From: Rhodosalinus halophilus
GTDB lineage: Bacteria; Pseudomonadota; Alphaproteobacteria; Rhodobacterales; Rhodobacteraceae
Direction: 5' to 3'
NCBI RefSeq assembly: GCF_003298775.1
Contig: NZ_QNTQ01000006.1
Span: forward strand, 186,001 to 250,000
Length of the DNA stretch: 64,000 nt
Part shown: piece after piece, positions 18,054 to 26,555 of the stretch
Numbering within the stretch: the first letter of the stretch is position 1
Layout of the letters: each line of letters opens with the position of its first letter
Made by a program: the position numbers and the translations under genes
The notes under the pieces: generated by a model
Database searches by the model: none
Told to the model about the DNA's origin: nothing
What the model saw: only the letters and a program-made list of their open reading frames with translations

Positions 18054-18755
18054 TCACTCCCAGCTCACGTCGCCCAGGAAGATGTAGCCCGCGCCGTAGA
18101 TCGTCTTGATGAGGCGCGGGTTGCGGGGATCCTCGCGCAGTTTCGTCCGAAGGCGCGAGATCCGCACGTCCATCGCGCGGTCGAAGCTTTCGCCTGCGGC
18201 GCCGCCGAGGGCCTCCTGCATGTGCGCTCGAGAGATCAGCCGCCGCGGGCTCTCCAGGAAGAGGCGCAGCACCTCGCCCTCGGCATGGCTGAAGGGCGTC
18301 TCTTTGCCCTCGGCATCCTCCAGCGTGTAGCGGTCGAAGTGCGCGGTCCAGCCCTCGAAGCGTGCGGTGTCGCCGGCGGCCTCGGGCGGCGCGCGCTTGC
18401 GCAGCCGGGCGCGGACGCGGGCCACAACCTCGGCCGGCTCGAAGGGCTTTATGATGTAGTCGTCCGCGCCGAGCTCCAGCCCGGTCACCCGGTCCTGCAC
18501 CTGCGCCCGGCCCGAGATGATGATGACCGCCGCCCCGCTTTCCAGCGCGAGGCGATGCACCAGCGTCAGCCCGTCCCGGTCGGGAAGGCTGAGGTCCACC
18601 AGGCAGACGTCCGGCGCCGCCGAGCGCAGCGCCGCCTCGAACTCTCGGGCGCGGGCGAAGCCCATGGTGCGGAACCCTGCCTCTTCCAGCGCCTCGCCCA
18701 GCATCGCGCGCACCGATGGTTCGTCGTCGAGGATCGTGACCAGCGGCGCGCTCAT
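18054..18755 (-). CDS. OmpR/PhoB-family response regulator
   Basis: A 233-residue two-component regulator. The receiver domain shows ILDDEPSVRAML, the phospho-acceptor Asp in VCLVDLSLPDRDG, IIISGRAQV and IKPFEPAEV. The winged-helix DNA-binding domain covers RRLISRAHMQEAL through DVRISRLRTKLREDPRNPRLIKTIYGAGYIF. It overlaps the hybrid kinase gene by ATGA, so the two form an operon. Its target is probably the divergent CoA ligase/ABC transporter operon, an inference from position alone. Confidence 0.9.
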   Translation of the reverse strand: MSAPLVTILDDEPSVRAMLGEALEEAGFRTMGFARAREFEAALRSAAPDVCLVDLSLPDRDGLTLVHRLALESGAAVIIISGRAQVQDRVTGLELGADDYIIKPFEPAEVVARVRARLRKRAPPEAAGDTARFEGWTAHFDRYTLEDAEGKETPFSHAEGEVLRLFLESPRRLISRAHMQEALGGAAGESFDRAMDVRISRLRTKLREDPRNPRLIKTIYGAGYIFLGDVSWE

Positions 18756-20668
18756 GCCGCGAGCCCGACGCCCAGCGCCCGTGCGAGCGCCTCGGCGCCG
18801 AAGGGTTTGGTCAGAACCGGGCCCTGCGCGCGGGCCTCCGCATGCAGCGGGTGATCCGGCGGCAGCGCGGTCATGAACCACACCGGCGGGCCCTCGGCGC
18901 CGAGAGCCCGGGCGAGATCGAGGCCCGTCTCGGCCCCCTCGAGCGTGAGATCGGTGAGCACCGCGCCGATTTCGGGCAGCGTCTCGGCGAGGGCGCGCGC
19001 CTCGGCGGCCGAGGCGGCCTCCACCACGGCGTGGCCGAGCCCGGTCAGCATCTCGCGGACCGACGCGCGCAGGTCGGGGCTGTCCTCGACCAGCAGTACG
19101 AGCCGCCCGTCGCCCCGCGCGGGCGCCGCCCTGAGCGGCAGTCGCAGCGCCACCCGCGCGCCCGAGAAACTGTTGCCGAGGATCACGCGCCCGCCCGCGA
19201 GCTTCGCCATGTCGTAGACCATGGCGAGGCCGAGCCCCGACCCCTCGCCGCCCTTGGTGGTGTAGAAGGGCTCGCAGCCGCGCTTCAGCGCCGCGTCCGA
19301 AAAGCCGGGGCCGGTGTCGGTCACCGAGAACTCCGCCCAGGTGCCCTGCAGCGCCGCGAGCGTGACGCTGATCCGTCCTGCGCCGCCGCAGGCGTCGCGC
19401 GCGTTGAGGATCAGGTTGAGCAGCGCGTCCTGCACGAGCCCGGGGTCGAGCAGGAGCCGCTCGCCCGGCATCTCGTTGCGCATCGTCAGCGTTACCTGCG
19501 CGGGCAGCGCGGCGCGCGCCAGGGTCTCGAGATCCGAGAGAAAGGCGTCCGTGTCGCAGGGCTGCGGCGTCCAGTCCCGCGCGCCGGTGAGCTGCGCCAG
19601 CCGCTCGAGCAGCGTTCCGCCCCGCCGCGCGGCGGCCAGCGTCGCGTCGATCATGGGCCGCGCCTCGGCCGGCATCGGCAGGGCTGCGAGCCGTGACTGG
19701 CTGCCCAGGATGATGGTGAGCAGGTTCGAGAAGTCGTGCGCGAGGCCCGAGGTCAGCTGAGCCGCCATCTCGCGCCGCCGCGTCTGCTGCAGGGCCGCGC
19801 GCGCCTGCGTCTCCTCGGTCACGTCCATCGAGAGGATGTAGACCCCCTCGATCCCGCTGTCGCGGCGGTCGGGGGTGAAGGCCACGCGGATGCGGCGCGA
19901 ACTGATCTCGTCAGTGAACTCGAAGACGCTCTCCCGGCCGTCGAAGGCCGCGTCGAGATGCGGCGCAATCCGGGCGTAGGCCGCGCCGCCGAGCGCCTCG
20001 GCGATCGGGCGGCCGAGGATGTCGCGGGGGCGACCCGGCAGCACGGAACTGAGCCGGCGGTTGGAATAGGTGTAGCGCCGCTCCGCATCCACATGGGCGA
20101 TATGGGCCGGCATCATTTCGGCGGTCATGCGCGTGCGCGCTTCGATCTCGGCCAGTTCGCGCGAGGCCTCCTCGAGCGCGGCGTTCGTCGCTGCGAGCTG
20201 ACGGTTGGCGGCCGCGAGTTCCTCGGCGTGGCTGACCAGCTGCTCGGATAGCTCCTCGGAGCGGGCGCGCAGCATCGCCTCGTGCTGTTTGGCGGGCGTG
20301 ATGTCGGTATAGACCGTGACCCAGCCGCCCTCGGGCAGGGGCGACCCCTCGACGCTGATCGTCTGTCCGTTGGCGCGGGTGCGCTCCATGTAATGCGGCT
20401 GGAAGCGGCGGGCGATCTCGACGCGGGCGCGGATCGCCTCCTCCGCGTCGTCCACCGGGCCGTATTCGCCGCGCTCGACGAGGAAGCGGATCGTGTCCTC
20501 GAAGCGCGCACCGGGTTCGACCAGCCGGTCGGGCAGGTCGAACATCTCCTGAAAGCGGCGGTTGCAGGCCGCCAGCCGCAGATCGCTGTCGTAGATCGAC
20601 AGGGCCTGCTGAATCAGGTTCAGCCCGGCCGTCATCAAAGCCTCGGTCCGGCCCGCGCGTGCCGCCAT
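18752..20668 (-). CDS. Hybrid sensor histidine kinase (PAS-PAS-HisKA-HATPase-REC)
   Basis: A 638-residue cytoplasmic hybrid kinase with no membrane segments. In order it has a PAS domain (about 12-130), a coiled coil, a second PAS (about 180-290), an H-box in SGLAHDFSNLLTIILG, and an ATPase with the N-box LNLILNARDACGG, DTGPGF and GEGSGLGLAMVYDMA. A C-terminal receiver follows, with VLLVEDSPDLRASVREML, the acceptor Asp in VLTDLTLEGA and LTKPFG. The start at 20668 follows GGAGGAGGAGG. The signal is unknown; a soluble PAS kinase suggests an internal ligand or redox cue. Confidence 0.92.
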   Translation of the reverse strand: MAARAGRTEALMTAGLNLIQQALSIYDSDLRLAACNRRFQEMFDLPDRLVEPGARFEDTIRFLVERGEYGPVDDAEEAIRARVEIARRFQPHYMERTRANGQTISVEGSPLPEGGWVTVYTDITPAKQHEAMLRARSEELSEQLVSHAEELAAANRQLAATNAALEEASRELAEIEARTRMTAEMMPAHIAHVDAERRYTYSNRRLSSVLPGRPRDILGRPIAEALGGAAYARIAPHLDAAFDGRESVFEFTDEISSRRIRVAFTPDRRDSGIEGVYILSMDVTEETQARAALQQTRRREMAAQLTSGLAHDFSNLLTIILGSQSRLAALPMPAEARPMIDATLAAARRGGTLLERLAQLTGARDWTPQPCDTDAFLSDLETLARAALPAQVTLTMRNEMPGERLLLDPGLVQDALLNLILNARDACGGAGRISVTLAALQGTWAEFSVTDTGPGFSDAALKRGCEPFYTTKGGEGSGLGLAMVYDMAKLAGGRVILGNSFSGARVALRLPLRAAPARGDGRLVLLVEDSPDLRASVREMLTGLGHAVVEAASAAEARALAETLPEIGAVLTDLTLEGAETGLDLARALGAEGPPVWFMTALPPDHPLHAEARAQGPVLTKPFGAEALARALGVGLAA

Positions 20669-20821
20669 TCGAGCCTCCTCCTCCCGACTGCAATGGCTAG
20701 CACTCCGCGGCGTTCGCGCAAAGCCTGTCGCGCGCGAGGCGGCCCGAGTGGATCGCACGCGCCCGGCAGGATTCCGCTGTAACAATTCGCAAGATTCCGG
20801 ACATGATGCCGAAAGACTCGG

Positions 20822-20840
20822 GCGTCAGCGTGACTGACGC
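20822..20840. promoter_or_regulatory. Inverted repeat in the region between kinase and CoA ligase operons
   Basis: GCGTCAG and CTGACGC arms flank CGTGA. It lies 53 bp before the CoA ligase start and 154 bp before the kinase start on the other side. It is a candidate regulator site or leader hairpin; I could not assign it to a known family. Confidence 0.3.
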
Positions 20841-20892
20841 GCCCGGGGAGGGTGCCGTCCGGCAGGGGAGGGCCGGGCAGGGAGGAGGACAC

Positions 20893-22869
20893 GTGACCGA
20901 GACGCAGATCGGCCGGGATTCCCCGGCCTCGATCCCGGCACTTCTCGCGCGCAACGCCGAGCGGTTCGGCGCGAAGCCGGCCTACCGCGAGAAGGAGTTC
21001 GGGATCTGGCAGAGCTGGACCTGGGCCGAGACCGCGCGCGAGATCGAGACCTTCGCGCTCGGCCTTCTGAACCTCGGGGTCGCGGAGGGGGATTTCGTCG
21101 CCATCATCGGGCGCAACCGTCCCTATCTCTACTGGGCGATGGTGGCGGCGCAGTCCGTCGGCGCCGTGCCGGTGCCGCTCTACCAGGATTCGGTCGCCGA
21201 GGAGATGGCCTATGTCATGGGCCATTGCGGCGCGCGCTTCGCGGTCGTCGCCGACCAGGAGCAGGTGGACAAGCTGATCGAGGTGCAGGAGCGGCTGCAC
21301 CAGCTCGAGCACATCATCTACATCGATCCGCGCGGCCTGCGGAAATACGACCACTCGCGGCTGCACCAGTATTCCCATGTGCAGAACCAGGGCCGCGCGG
21401 CGGAAGAGGAATTCGCACCCGAGCTGGAGCGGCGGCGCGCGAAGCTGGGCTACGACGACATCTGCGTGATGCTCTACACCTCGGGCACCACCGGAAAGCC
21501 CAAGGGCGTGGTGCTCTCGAACCGCAACATCATCGAGACCTCGAAGGCCTCGGCCGAATTCGACAATCTTCGCCCCGACGAGGAGATCCTCGCCTATCTG
21601 CCGATGGCCTGGGTGGGCGATTTCATCTTCTCGGTGGGGCAGGCCTACTGGTGCGGGTTCTGCGTGAACTGCCCCGAGTCCGAGGACACGATGATGACCG
21701 ATCTGCGCGAGATCGGGCCGACCTACTACTTCGCGCCGCCGCGGATATTCGAGACGCAGCTCACCACGGTGATGATCCGGATGGAGGACGCCGGACGGAT
21801 CAAGAAATGGCTCTTCGATACCTTCATGGCGCATGCGCGCAGGGTGGGGCCTGCGATCCTCGACGGCGAGCAGGTCGGCACGTGGGACCGGGTCAAGTAT
21901 GCGCTTGGCAACCTGCTGGTCTACGGCCCGCTCAAGAACGTGCTGGGCATGTCCCGCATCCGCGTGGGCTATACCGCGGGCGAGGCGATCGGGCCGGAGA
22001 TCTTCGATTTCTACCGCTCGCTCGGCATCAACCTGAAGCAGCTCTACGGCCAGACCGAGGCCAGCGTCTTCATCACCCAGCAGCCCGACGGCGAGGTGCG
22101 GTCCGACACCGTGGGCGTGCCCTCGCCCGGCGTCGAGGTGGAGGTGCGCGACAACGGCGAGGTCTATTACCGAAGCCCGGGCGTGTTCGTGGAATACTAC
22201 AAGAACCCCGAGTCGACGGCCGACACCAAGGATCCCGACGGATGGGTGGCCACCGGCGACGCGGGCTTCTTCGAGCCCGATACCGGGCATCTGCGGATCA
22301 TCGACCGCGCCAAGGACGTCGCCAAGATGGCCGACGGCAGCCTCTTCGCGCCGAAATACGTGGAGAACAAGCTCAAGTTCTACCCGAACATCCTGGAAGC
22401 GGTGGTCTTCGGCGCGGGCCGCGAGAAGTGCTGCGCCTTCGTCAACATCGACCTCAGCGCGGTGGGCAACTGGGCAGAGCGCAACAACATCGCCTACGCC
22501 TCCTACCAGGAGCTTGCGGGCCATCCGAAGGTGCTCGACATGATCCAGGAGCACGTCGAGGAGGTGAACCGCTCGGTGGCCCAGGACGAGATGCTCTCGG
22601 CCTGCCAGATCCACCGCTTCCTCGTGCTGCACAAGGAACTCGACGCCGACGACGGCGAACTCACCCGCACCCGCAAGGTGCGCCGCAAGGTGATCGGCGA
22701 GAAGTTCGACGACCTGGTGACCGCGCTCTACGACGGCTCCGAGAGCGTCTACACCGAGACGGAAGTGACCTACGAGGACGGTCGCAAGGGCAAGATCCGC
22801 GCGACGCTGGAGATCCGCGACGCCGAGGTCGTGCCGGTGCGCGCGCCGGCGAAGGAGGCGGCGGAATGA
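20893..22869 (+). CDS. Long-chain acyl-CoA synthetase (AMP-forming)
   Basis: A 658-residue adenylate-forming enzyme. The P-loop motif is MLYTSGTTGKPKGVVLSN, followed by YGQTEASVF, GWVATGDAGFFEPDTGHLRIIDRAKD and a C-terminal domain ending TRTRKVRRK. It makes acyl-CoA from a carboxylic acid, ATP and CoA. The GTG at 20893 has GGGAGGAGGAC just upstream; an in-frame ATG 30 codons earlier adds only low-complexity sequence. It leads an operon with a branched-chain-type ABC transporter, so it probably activates the imported acid. The chain type is not determinable from sequence. Confidence 0.9.
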   Translation: MTETQIGRDSPASIPALLARNAERFGAKPAYREKEFGIWQSWTWAETAREIETFALGLLNLGVAEGDFVAIIGRNRPYLYWAMVAAQSVGAVPVPLYQDSVAEEMAYVMGHCGARFAVVADQEQVDKLIEVQERLHQLEHIIYIDPRGLRKYDHSRLHQYSHVQNQGRAAEEEFAPELERRRAKLGYDDICVMLYTSGTTGKPKGVVLSNRNIIETSKASAEFDNLRPDEEILAYLPMAWVGDFIFSVGQAYWCGFCVNCPESEDTMMTDLREIGPTYYFAPPRIFETQLTTVMIRMEDAGRIKKWLFDTFMAHARRVGPAILDGEQVGTWDRVKYALGNLLVYGPLKNVLGMSRIRVGYTAGEAIGPEIFDFYRSLGINLKQLYGQTEASVFITQQPDGEVRSDTVGVPSPGVEVEVRDNGEVYYRSPGVFVEYYKNPESTADTKDPDGWVATGDAGFFEPDTGHLRIIDRAKDVAKMADGSLFAPKYVENKLKFYPNILEAVVFGAGREKCCAFVNIDLSAVGNWAERNNIAYASYQELAGHPKVLDMIQEHVEEVNRSVAQDEMLSACQIHRFLVLHKELDADDGELTRTRKVRRKVIGEKFDDLVTALYDGSESVYTETEVTYEDGRKGKIRATLEIRDAEVVPVRAPAKEAAE

Positions 22870-23249
22870 GTAGGCGATTGGATCATGAGTTCGTTAACAA
22901 GGTCGAGCGCTCTCTGGAGAAGGGTCGAGATTTTGCCGCTGATCCCGCTGCTCTTTCGGATAAAGAACAGATCGCTCTCCAAGACGGAGTTGAAAAGACC
23001 AGAAGGAAGGCTGCCAACGCAGTAGACAAGATTCGACTGCGTGCAAACGACTTGAAGCCGAGCAATCCTAGGCAGCAAATTGCCTATCTTGACCATCTTT
23101 TCCGGCAGCTTTCTCCTAGGCATAAACGCTCAAAGGACTATGGCTTATTTATCAAGAAACTGATTGATGATTTGAAGCGAGACTCGTTCAAGCGACTACC
23201 GAATAGAGCATCCGGCTCAGCAAACCGCATTGGCGAAAGTGAGAAATGA
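22866..23249 (+). CDS. Orphan low-G+C gene inside the CoA ligase/ABC transporter operon
   Basis: A 127-residue, Lys/Arg-rich, probably helical and soluble protein that I do not recognise. Its start overlaps the upstream stop (ATGA, 22866-22869) and its stop overlaps the next start (ATGA, 23246-23249). My hand count gives about 48% G+C (185 of 384), against clearly higher values on both sides, and it uses TTA, ATT and AGA codons rare in the neighbours. The frame is intact. Both features suggest a recent arrival that kept translational coupling. No signal peptide or membrane segment is visible. Confidence 0.7.
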   Translation: MSRRLDHEFVNKVERSLEKGRDFAADPAALSDKEQIALQDGVEKTRRKAANAVDKIRLRANDLKPSNPRQQIAYLDHLFRQLSPRHKRSKDYGLFIKKLIDDLKRDSFKRLPNRASGSANRIGESEK

Positions 23250-24064
23250 AGGACACCTCCGAGGGATATGTCACCGCCGACGGCCGCAAGATCGGCGGCG
23301 TGGTGATGGAGATGAAGAACATCACGCTGCGCTTCGGCGGCGTCACGGCGATCAAGGACATCTCCTTCGACATCCGCGAGGGCGAGATCCGGGCGATCAT
23401 CGGGCCGAACGGGGCGGGCAAGTCCTCGATGCTCAACGTGATCTCGGGCTTCTACGTGCCCCAGGAGGGCGAGGTCTGGTTCCGCGGAGAGAAGCGCCCG
23501 CCGATGAAACCCTACCAGGTCGCCCGTCAGGGTATCGCGCGGACCTTCCAGAACATCGCGCTCTTCGAGGGGATGAGCGTGCTCGACAACGTGATGACCG
23601 GCCGCCTCACGCACATGACGCAGGGCATCCTCGCGCAGGCGCTCTGGAAGGGGCCGGCCGAGCGCGAGGAGGTCGAGAACCGGGAGAAGGCGGAAAAGAT
23701 CATCGACTTCCTCGAGATCCAGCACATCCGCAAGACGCCCGTCTCGCGGCTGCCCTATGGCCTCAAGAAGCGCGTGGAACTGGCGCGCGCGCTGGTGTCC
23801 GAGCCCACGATTCTGCTGCTCGACGAGCCGATGGCGGGCATGAACGTCGAGGAGAAGGAGGACATGTGCCGCTTCGTGCTGGATGTGAACGACGAGTTCG
23901 GCACCACCATCGCGCTGATCGAGCACGACATGGGCGTCGTCATGGATCTCTCCGACCGCGTGGTGGTGATGGATTATGGCCGCAAGATCGGCGACGGCAC
24001 GCCGGACGAGGTGCGCGCCAACCAGGAGGTGATCGACGCCTATCTGGGGGTGGCGCATGACTGA
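23246..24064 (+). CDS. ABC transporter ATP-binding protein, LivG type
   Basis: A 272-residue nucleotide-binding subunit for a branched-chain amino acid-type importer. Walker A is GPNGAGKSS, the LivG-specific GIARTFQNIALF follows, the signature region is VSRLPYGLKKRVELARAL, Walker B is ILLLDEPMAGMN, and IEHDMGVVMDLSDRVVVMD is the H-loop. The longer start at 23246 (before VTADGRKIGG) looks genuine because that N-terminal leader recurs in related operons. Its partners are the LivH, LivM and LivF proteins encoded downstream. Confidence 0.93.
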   Translation: MKDTSEGYVTADGRKIGGVVMEMKNITLRFGGVTAIKDISFDIREGEIRAIIGPNGAGKSSMLNVISGFYVPQEGEVWFRGEKRPPMKPYQVARQGIARTFQNIALFEGMSVLDNVMTGRLTHMTQGILAQALWKGPAEREEVENREKAEKIIDFLEIQHIRKTPVSRLPYGLKKRVELARALVSEPTILLLDEPMAGMNVEEKEDMCRFVLDVNDEFGTTIALIEHDMGVVMDLSDRVVVMDYGRKIGDGTPDEVRANQEVIDAYLGVAHD

Positions 24065-24070
24065 GGGGCG

Positions 24071-24115
24071 GCGGGACGGCGCTCGGCTGCGCCATCGCCC
24101 CGCCCGCCGTCCCGC
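24071..24115 (+). other. Intercistronic stem-loop between livG-like and livH-like genes
   Basis: Ten-base arms GCGGGACGGC (24071-24080) and GCCGTCCCGC (24106-24115) can pair around a 25-nt loop. There is no T-run, so it is more likely an RNA-stability or partial-attenuation element than a terminator. Confidence 0.4.
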
Positions 24116-24159
24116 AGGTGCGGGCCGGCGCGGAGCGAACGCCATGAGGGAGGCGAGCC

Positions 24160-25146
24160 ATGCCTGAGCAGTTCTTCTGGGGCGTCGAGGTCGTCCTCAA
24201 CGGCCTGATGGCCGGCGTCCTTTACGCGCTCGTGGCGCTGGGCTTCGTACTGATCTTCAAGGCCTCCGGCATCTTCAACTACAGCCAGGGCGTGCTCGCG
24301 CTCTTTGCCGCGCTCACCCTCGTCGGCATCATGGACGGCCAGGTGCCCTTCGCGCATCTGATCAATGCGGCCCTCGGCACCGAGATCCACCACTTCGGCT
24401 GGCACCTGCCGGCGCTGCTCGCCATCCTGCTGACCGCCCTGGTCATGGTCGCGCTGGCCTGGGCGGTGCAGCGGTTCATCTTCCGCCATCTCGTGGGGCA
24501 GGAGCCGATCATCCTCTTCATGGCGACGATCGGGCTCGCCTATTTCCTCGAGGGGCTCGGCGACATCATGTGGGGGGCCGATATCAAGAACCTCGATGTC
24601 GGGCTCCCGCAGGGCATCAACGCCACGATCGACGAGGTCACCTACGAGTGGTTCGGCTACGGCTTCTTCATCGACAATCTCGACATCTCGGCCACGCTGA
24701 TCGCGGCGGCGCTGGTGACGCTGCTCATCCTCTTCGCGCAGTACACCAAGCAGGGCCGGGCGATGCGCGCGGTGGCCGACGACCATCAGGCCGCGCTCTC
24801 GGTGGGCGTGTCGCTGAACTTCATCTGGATCATGGTCTGGTCGCTCGCCGGCGTCGTGGCGCTGGTGGCCGGCATCATGTGGGGCACAAAGATGGGCGTG
24901 CAGTTCTCGCTCTCGCTCATCGCGCTCAAGGCGCTGCCGGTGCTGATGCTGGGCGGCTTCACCTCGATCCCGGGCGCGATCGTGGGCGGGCTGATCATCG
25001 GGGTGGGCGAGAAGCTCTTCGAGTTCCTGATCGGCCCGATGGTGGGCGGGGCGACGGAGAACTGGTTCGCCTACGTGCTGGCGCTCGTGTTCCTCGTCTT
25101 CCGGCCGCAGGGCCTCTTCGGCGAGAAGATCATCGAGAGGGTGTGA
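24160..25146 (+). CDS. ABC transporter permease, LivH type
   Basis: A 328-residue inner-membrane permease with about eight hydrophobic helices. LMAGVLYALVALGFVLIFKASG and FNYSQGVLALFAA are the LivH hallmark. The EAA-like loop covers QGRAMRAVADDHQAALSVGV, and LPVLMLGGFTSIPGAIVGGL follows. GGGAGGCG precedes the ATG. It forms the translocation pore together with the LivM-type subunit encoded at 25409. Confidence 0.93.
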   Translation: MPEQFFWGVEVVLNGLMAGVLYALVALGFVLIFKASGIFNYSQGVLALFAALTLVGIMDGQVPFAHLINAALGTEIHHFGWHLPALLAILLTALVMVALAWAVQRFIFRHLVGQEPIILFMATIGLAYFLEGLGDIMWGADIKNLDVGLPQGINATIDEVTYEWFGYGFFIDNLDISATLIAAALVTLLILFAQYTKQGRAMRAVADDHQAALSVGVSLNFIWIMVWSLAGVVALVAGIMWGTKMGVQFSLSLIALKALPVLMLGGFTSIPGAIVGGLIIGVGEKLFEFLIGPMVGGATENWFAYVLALVFLVFRPQGLFGEKIIERV

Positions 25147-25149
25147 CGC

Positions 25150-25422
25150 ATGGCCAAGCTCATCGCCATCGTCAACGTGGTCGCCTGGTCGGGGTTCTGG
25201 GCCTTCGGCTATCTGGCGCTCACGTCGGGGGGGCTGTCGTCCGGCCAGGTGGTGATCGCGGCGCTGATCGCCTTCGCGGGTCTGGTGACAGGCGTCGCGG
25301 CCTGGATCTGGATCGCACGGCGGGCGGAGGAGACGGGCTACGCGCCGCGCTCGGGGCCGCTGCCGGCGGAGGTGCGCGAGGCCGCGCAGGCGAAGTGGGA
25401 GGACGGCGATGCTCTACCGTGA
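25150..25422 (+). CDS. Small two-helix membrane protein within the ABC transporter operon
   Basis: A 90-residue protein with two hydrophobic segments (about residues 4-26 and 34-54) and a charged C-terminal tail ending AAQAKWEDGDALP. It starts 3 bp after the LivH-type gene and overlaps the LivM-type gene by 14 bp. I recognise no family. Its place between the two permease genes suggests a transporter accessory subunit, which is inference. The two-helix pattern and tight coupling support a real gene. Confidence 0.75.
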   Translation: MAKLIAIVNVVAWSGFWAFGYLALTSGGLSSGQVVIAALIAFAGLVTGVAAWIWIARRAEETGYAPRSGPLPAEVREAAQAKWEDGDALP

Positions 25423-26485
25423 GGCAGGCGACTTCAAGACCAGCTACATAGCGGACAGCCAGACCTTTCCCATCCGCTTCGACCGCTGGCGCTATTACGC
25501 CGTCCTGGCGGTGGCCTTCGGTATCGTGCCCTTCGTCATCAACGACTACTGGGCGAACGCGGTGCTGCTGCCCTTCCTGATCTACGCGATCGCGGCGATC
25601 GGGCTCAACATCCTGACGGGCTACTGCGGGCAGGTGAGCCTCGGCACCGGCGGCTTCATGGCGGTGGGCGCCTATGCCTGCTACAAGCTCATGACGGCCT
25701 TTCCCGACGTCTCGATCATCATTCATCTCGTGCTCGCTGGCGGCATCACGGCGGCGGTGGGCGTGCTCTTCGGGCTGCCCTCGCTCCGGATCAAGGGCTT
25801 CTACCTTGCGGTCGCCACGCTGGCTGCGCAGTTCTTCCTCGTCTGGCTCTTCAACAGGGTGCCGTGGTTCTACAACTACTCGGCCTCGGGCCAGATCACC
25901 GCGCCCGAGCGGACCGTTCTGGGCGTGGCCGTCACCGGGCCGGAGGCGCCGGCCTGGGCTGCCTATCTGCTGTGCCTGGTCTTCGTCACCGTGCTGGCGC
26001 TCGTTGCGCGGAATCTCACGCGGGGCAAGCAGGGCCGGCAGTGGATGGCGATCCGCGACATGGACATCGCGGCCGAGATCATCGGGGTGAATCCGCTGGC
26101 GGCGAAGCTTTCGGCCTTCGCGGTTTCGTCCTTCTTCATCGGGATCGCGGGGGCGCTCTTCTTCGCCGTCTATCTCGGCGCGGTCGAGGTGGGCGAGGCC
26201 TACGGCATCCAGAAGTCGTTCCTCGTGCTCTTCATGATCATCATCGGCGGGCTCGGCTCGATCTTCGGCAGTTTCGCCGGCGCGGCCTTCCTGGTGCTGC
26301 TGCCGGTGTTCCTGAAGAACGTGCTGGTGGGCGGTCTCGGCTGGCCCTCGGACCTCGCCGCGCATCTGGAATTCATGATCGTGGGCGGGCTCATCATCTT
26401 CTTTCTGGTGGCCGAGCCGCACGGGCTCGCCCAGCTCTGGCGCCTCGCGAAGGAGAAGCTGAGGCTCTGGCCCTTCCCCTACTGA
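25409..26485 (+). CDS. ABC transporter permease, LivM type
   Basis: A 358-residue inner-membrane permease. A 30-residue polar N-terminus precedes about nine hydrophobic helices. AAIGLNILTGYCGQVSLGTGGFMAVGAYA is the LivM signature, the cytoplasmic loop is RQWMAIRDMDIAAEIIGVN, and FMIIIGGLGSIFGSFAGA lies near the end. It pairs with the LivH-type subunit. The start lies inside the preceding small membrane-protein gene. Confidence 0.93.
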   Translation: MLYREAGDFKTSYIADSQTFPIRFDRWRYYAVLAVAFGIVPFVINDYWANAVLLPFLIYAIAAIGLNILTGYCGQVSLGTGGFMAVGAYACYKLMTAFPDVSIIIHLVLAGGITAAVGVLFGLPSLRIKGFYLAVATLAAQFFLVWLFNRVPWFYNYSASGQITAPERTVLGVAVTGPEAPAWAAYLLCLVFVTVLALVARNLTRGKQGRQWMAIRDMDIAAEIIGVNPLAAKLSAFAVSSFFIGIAGALFFAVYLGAVEVGEAYGIQKSFLVLFMIIIGGLGSIFGSFAGAAFLVLLPVFLKNVLVGGLGWPSDLAAHLEFMIVGGLIIFFLVAEPHGLAQLWRLAKEKLRLWPFPY

Positions 26486-26555
26486 CGGGGGCGGGCGCGG
26501 CGGGGACGGAGCCGCCGCATCGCAACGACGACCAAAAGAGGGAGGAGGACCCTTC

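Noticed and set aside
15778..18087. A long plus-strand open frame across the saccharopine dehydrogenase and phosphatase genes
   Set aside because: It is Arg/His-rich and antisense to two genes with clear family motifs; only its distal part overlaps the real PRC-barrel gene, in another frame.
20635..22632. A 665-codon minus-strand frame opposite the CoA ligase
   Set aside because: The plus strand has complete adenylation motifs; the minus frame has none and biased composition.
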